Positions 61,633 to 64,000 of a DNA stretch of 64,000 nucleotides are shown here, in pieces. Source of the DNA: Endosaccharibacter trunci (GTDB lineage Bacteria; Pseudomonadota; Alphaproteobacteria; Acetobacterales; Acetobacteraceae); contig JAMSKV010000008.1 of assembly GCA_024515975.1 (NCBI GenBank), forward strand, positions 1 through 64,000. Direction: 5' to 3'. The position numbers and the translations under genes were made by a program. Numbering within the stretch: the stretch's first letter is position 1; each line of letters begins with the position of its first letter. Under the pieces are notes generated by a model. It was not told the origin of the DNA and did no database searches. It saw only the letters and a program-made list of their open reading frames with translations.

Positions 61633-62370
61633 TCAGTCCTCGCCCGCGGCCAGGGCGCGCATCCGGGCCGGCAGGCGGATCCGGATTTCGCTGGCCTTGT
61701 CCACCGCGATGCAGCCGCGGGTCTTCAACATTCCCAGCGTCCGGCTGATGGTCTCGATCGTCAGGCCCAGATAGTCGGCGATGTCGCCCCGCCCCATCGG
61801 CAGAGACACCGTCTCGTCGCCGCCGCGGCAGACCGGCAGCGCCGCCTGCCGCTCCAGCAGAAAGCTCGCGACGCGTTCGAGAGCGGTCTTGCGACCGAGC
61901 AGAAGCAGCTGCTCCTGCGCCGCCGCCAGCTCGGAGGAGGCGCTGGCCAGCAGGCGCCGTTCCAGCAAGGGCACATCGTCGATCAGGCCGCGCAGGCGCT
62001 TGCGGCTGAAGCGGCAGGCGGTCACGGCATCGATCGCCTCCGCGCCGAAGCCGAAGCGTTCAGTGGCGGCCAATCCCAGGAAGCGCCCGGCATCGGCGAA
62101 GCCCGTGACCTGACGCCTGCCGTCCGGCAGCAGCTTGACCAGGCGCGCCGTGCCGGAAGTGATGTTGAAGAAGCAATCCGCCGGCGCGCCTTCCACCATG
62201 AAGGGGGCGCCCGGCGCGATCCTGATCTTCTCCGCGGCGCCTTCCAGCAGGCGCAGGTCGCGCTCCTCGACAGCGTTGCACACGCTGGCGGAGCGCGCGC
62301 CGCAGGTCATGCAGGCGACGCTGCCAGCCGGCAGGAGCGTCAGAGGGCGGTGGGTCTCGGTCACGGTCAT
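61633..62370 (-). CDS. fnrL: FnrL-type Fe-S oxygen-sensing regulator
   Basis: Crp/Fnr-family transcription factor that switches gene expression in low oxygen. The 245-aa protein has cluster cysteines at 20, 23 and 31, plus Cys 119 in VTACRF, fitting a [4Fe-4S] ligand set. The cyclic nucleotide-like fold is followed by a helix-turn-helix MGRGDIADYLGLTIETISRTLG, with the Glu-Ser-Arg contact pattern that reads TTGAT-type half-sites. ATG 62370 is chosen, though GTG/TTG upstream and a weak ribosome binding site leave doubt. An FNR-like box lies in the shared intergenic region with ompW. Confidence 0.9.
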   Translation of the reverse strand: MTVTETHRPLTLLPAGSVACMTCGARSASVCNAVEERDLRLLEGAAEKIRIAPGAPFMVEGAPADCFFNITSGTARLVKLLPDGRRQVTGFADAGRFLGLAATERFGFGAEAIDAVTACRFSRKRLRGLIDDVPLLERRLLASASSELAAAQEQLLLLGRKTALERVASFLLERQAALPVCRGGDETVSLPMGRGDIADYLGLTIETISRTLGMLKTRGCIAVDKASEIRIRLPARMRALAAGED

Positions 62371-62411
62371 GCGCGCATCATGAACGCCCCGTCGCCCGGC
62401 TTGAAGAGAAT

Positions 62412-62425
62412 TTGACATGGGTCAA
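62412..62425. promoter_or_regulatory. FNR-type box TTGAC-N4-GTCAA
   Basis: TTGAC at 62412-62416 and GTCAA at 62421-62425 form a perfect dyad around ATGG, close to the FNR consensus TTGAT-N4-ATCAA. It lies between fnrL and ompW and could control either or both. Confidence 0.65.
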
Positions 62426-62483
62426 GGCGCGACGAGCCATTTGCGACTGGAATGGCGGCGTTGCTTCCCAAGGATGACGTTTC

Positions 62484-63149
62484 ATGTCGCCGCGCCTCGC
62501 CTCCCGCTTCGCCGCCCTTCTGCTTGCGTCCACCCTGTGCGCCCCGGCCGCTTTCGCCGCCGATCCCTGGGACCTGGCTCCGCTCGGCAAGCAAGCGGGC
62601 ACCGTGATGGTGCGCCTGCGCGCCATCGGCGTGCTTCCGGAAAACACCTCCAGCGCCACCAGCATCGGCGGATCGGTCGAGGCCACGAATCAGGCCGCGC
62701 CGGAGCTCGATCTCTCCTATTTCTTCACCGATCACATCGCCGCGGAGCTGATCGCCGCCAGCACCCGGCATTCGATTTCCGCCAGCAGGACCGCCATCGG
62801 CGGGGTCGATATCGGCAGCACCTATATCCTGCCGCCGACCCTGACCCTGCAATATCATTTCCGGCCGCATGCGCGGTTCAGCCCTTATATCGGCGCCGGC
62901 GTGACGGTGGCGTGGTTCTACGACACCAAACCGGCCGATCCGCCCATCACCAAGCTGGGCCTGGCCACCACGGCCGGACCCGCCTTCCAGATCGGCGCAG
63001 ACTACAATGTCGGCGGTCACTGGTTCCTGAACGTGGACGCCAAGCAGCTGATCCTGAACGTCCGCGCCCGCGCCAACGAGGGCGCGATCCGGGCGAGGGT
63101 GTCGCTCGATCCGACCATCATCGGCGCCGGCATCGGCTATCGATTCTAG
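62484..63149 (+). CDS. ompW: OmpW-family outer membrane protein
   Basis: Eight-stranded beta-barrel channel for small hydrophobic molecules. The 221-aa product has a signal peptide (MSPRLASRFAALLLASTLCA, cleavage near FAA) and the family marks MVRLRAIGVLPE, ELDLSYFFTDHIAAELIAAS, LPPTLTLQYHF near 115 and the SPYIGAGV strand, ending GIGYRF with a terminal Phe. In enterobacteria ompW responds to FNR; here an FNR-type box lies 59 bases before the start, so similar control is likely. A strong inverted-repeat terminator follows. Confidence 0.93.
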   Translation: MSPRLASRFAALLLASTLCAPAAFAADPWDLAPLGKQAGTVMVRLRAIGVLPENTSSATSIGGSVEATNQAAPELDLSYFFTDHIAAELIAASTRHSISASRTAIGGVDIGSTYILPPTLTLQYHFRPHARFSPYIGAGVTVAWFYDTKPADPPITKLGLATTAGPAFQIGADYNVGGHWFLNVDAKQLILNVRARANEGAIRARVSLDPTIIGAGIGYRF

Positions 63150-63240
63150 AAAATCCTCAATCTGACGAGGTATTCGCAAAAATAAAGCCCAAACCGTTCG
63201 CCCGCCATTTCCTTATTTTGCCAACTGCCTGGAACAAACG

Positions 63241-63292
63241 GACAGAAGTCTTTTTGCTTCTTTTTCTTCAGAAAAAGAAGACGCTTCCTGTC
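63241..63292 (+). terminator. Long imperfect inverted repeat with perfect 10-bp core, ompW terminator
   Basis: CTTCTTTTTC (63257-63266) pairs with GAAAAAGAAG (63271-63280) around TTCA, and outer GACAG.AAG pairs with CTTCCTGTC at 63284-63292. A T run follows (63291 on). The core resembles the AAAAAAGAAG hairpin at 37630. It ends the ompW transcript. Confidence 0.7.
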
Positions 63293-63361
63293 TTTTTCCC
63301 ACAACCACACAACGCCGCGCAGCCCCGATCGGTCCGGATCGGCGGACGCTGGAGGACCCGC

Positions 63362-64000
63362 ATGGCCATGGACAGGCTTCCCCACGCCCCCGAACCGGCC
63401 CGCAACGGCGCGGCCGCTCCTTGCTCCGGCTGCTGTTCGCGGCCGGATAATGGCTGGGTCGCGCAGGCCATCGCGCAGGGCCGCGCGCAGTTCGACCCGT
63501 TCCGCCATTGGCTGATCGACCCTGTCCTGCCGCCATCCCTGCTGGCCGCGGCGTCGGGCGGGGCGCCGGTGGACGATGCCTGCGCCGTGGCGAGTGGCCG
63601 TCGCGAGGCGATCAACGCCGAGCGACGCTTTCTCGACCGGCAGAGCGTGATGGAGAATCCAGGCGCCGCCGCGCTGGCGGAAGCGTTCGAGAATTGCCGG
63701 ACGCGCCAAAAGATTTCAGCCCTCTGCGGCATCGACCTATCCGGCAGCCTGCTGCGGATCGAGCACGCGGCCGACCGGAACGGCTTCTGGCTCGAACCGC
63801 ATACGGATATCGCGGCCAAGCGTCTGACGCTGTTGATCTATCTGTCGGAGGGACCGGAGGGCGAGGATTGGGGCACGGATCTGTATGACGGCAACCGGGA
63901 GCCGGCCGGACGGGTGAGCGCCAGACGCAATTCCGGTCTGATGTTCGTTCCGGGACACGATACGTGGCACGGTTTCGAGCGACGCAAGATCACTGGCGTC
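63362..64000 (+). CDS. 2OG-Fe(II) oxygenase-like protein (partial, runs off window)
   Basis: Probable iron- and 2-oxoglutarate-dependent dioxygenase. At least 213 residues are seen. The iron-binding HxD is present as LEPHTDIAAKRLTLLIYLS near residue 150, and a later His in HDTWHGFERR near residue 205 may be the third ligand. The N-terminus contains a Cys-rich patch (CSGCCSRPD, about 21-29). GGAGG lies eight bases before ATG 63362. Family members hydroxylate amino-acid or peptide side chains; the substrate here is unknown and the end is not visible. Confidence 0.75.
   Translation, partial: MAMDRLPHAPEPARNGAAAPCSGCCSRPDNGWVAQAIAQGRAQFDPFRHWLIDPVLPPSLLAAASGGAPVDDACAVASGRREAINAERRFLDRQSVMENPGAAALAEAFENCRTRQKISALCGIDLSGSLLRIEHAADRNGFWLEPHTDIAAKRLTLLIYLSEGPEGEDWGTDLYDGNREPAGRVSARRNSGLMFVPGHDTWHGFERRKITGV

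Overview
This 64 kb, GC-rich, densely coding window looks like the chromosome of an alphaproteobacterium, most likely an acetic acid bacterium (Acetobacteraceae). The inference rests on a GTTC-N7-GTTC SOS box in front of an imuA-imuB-dnaE2 mutagenesis cassette, a response regulator with a CtrA-type DNA-binding domain, an FnrL-type Fe-S regulator, a class I fructose-bisphosphate aldolase, several large TonB receptors and many periplasmic oxidation genes. No rRNA, CRISPR array, prophage or complete insertion sequence is visible. The only mobile trace is the tail of an IS5-like transposase at the left edge.

Layout. 1-6.3 kb: transposase remnant, fusA, rpmB, a 101-aa hypothetical protein with an ATM1-type ABC exporter, and a Nudix hydrolase. 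6.4-14.1 kb: a soluble PAS chemoreceptor and the SOS mutasome (imuA, imuB, dnaE2), with a small secreted-protein gene on the opposite strand inside the cassette. 14.1-18.4 kb: siderophore-type TonB receptor divergent from a PepSY membrane protein and a coupled 51-aa membrane protein, then a flavin reductase. 18.4-25.9 kb: MFS exporter, oligopeptidase B-like peptidase, HD-GYP protein, CtrA-like regulator, mtnB and aldolase. 26.2-33.4 kb: a complete polyol/sugar operon (binding protein, GatD-like dehydrogenase, FGGY kinase, SorC regulator, ABC ATPase, permease). 33.4-34.6 kb: a gene-poor stretch, a mazEF toxin-antitoxin pair and tRNA-Ser(UGA). 34.9-39.8 kb: circularly permuted ATP-grasp and alpha-E pair, a small glycine/histidine protein, a TrpD-like protein and a DsbA-family oxidoreductase.

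40-42.5 kb holds a tight operon of a Tat-type FAD amine oxidase, a cytochrome c and a RidA-type deaminase with a signal peptide, which reads as a self-contained periplasmic amine or amino-acid oxidation module. 42.8-53.5 kb has two paralogous TonB receptors, an SBF-type transporter, a sulfonate-type binding protein and two LLM flavin monooxygenases, probably an organosulfur or related scavenging locus. 53.5-59.7 kb is a DNA repair block (sdhE-mfd divergent from recG). 59.7-64 kb: a degenerate GGDEF-EAL protein, an FNR regulator and ompW sharing an intergenic FNR-type box, and the start of a 2OG-Fe(II) oxygenase that runs off the window.

Functions are called from recognised motifs and family resemblance by eye; no database search was possible. 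Start codons without a visible Shine-Dalgarno sequence are flagged.
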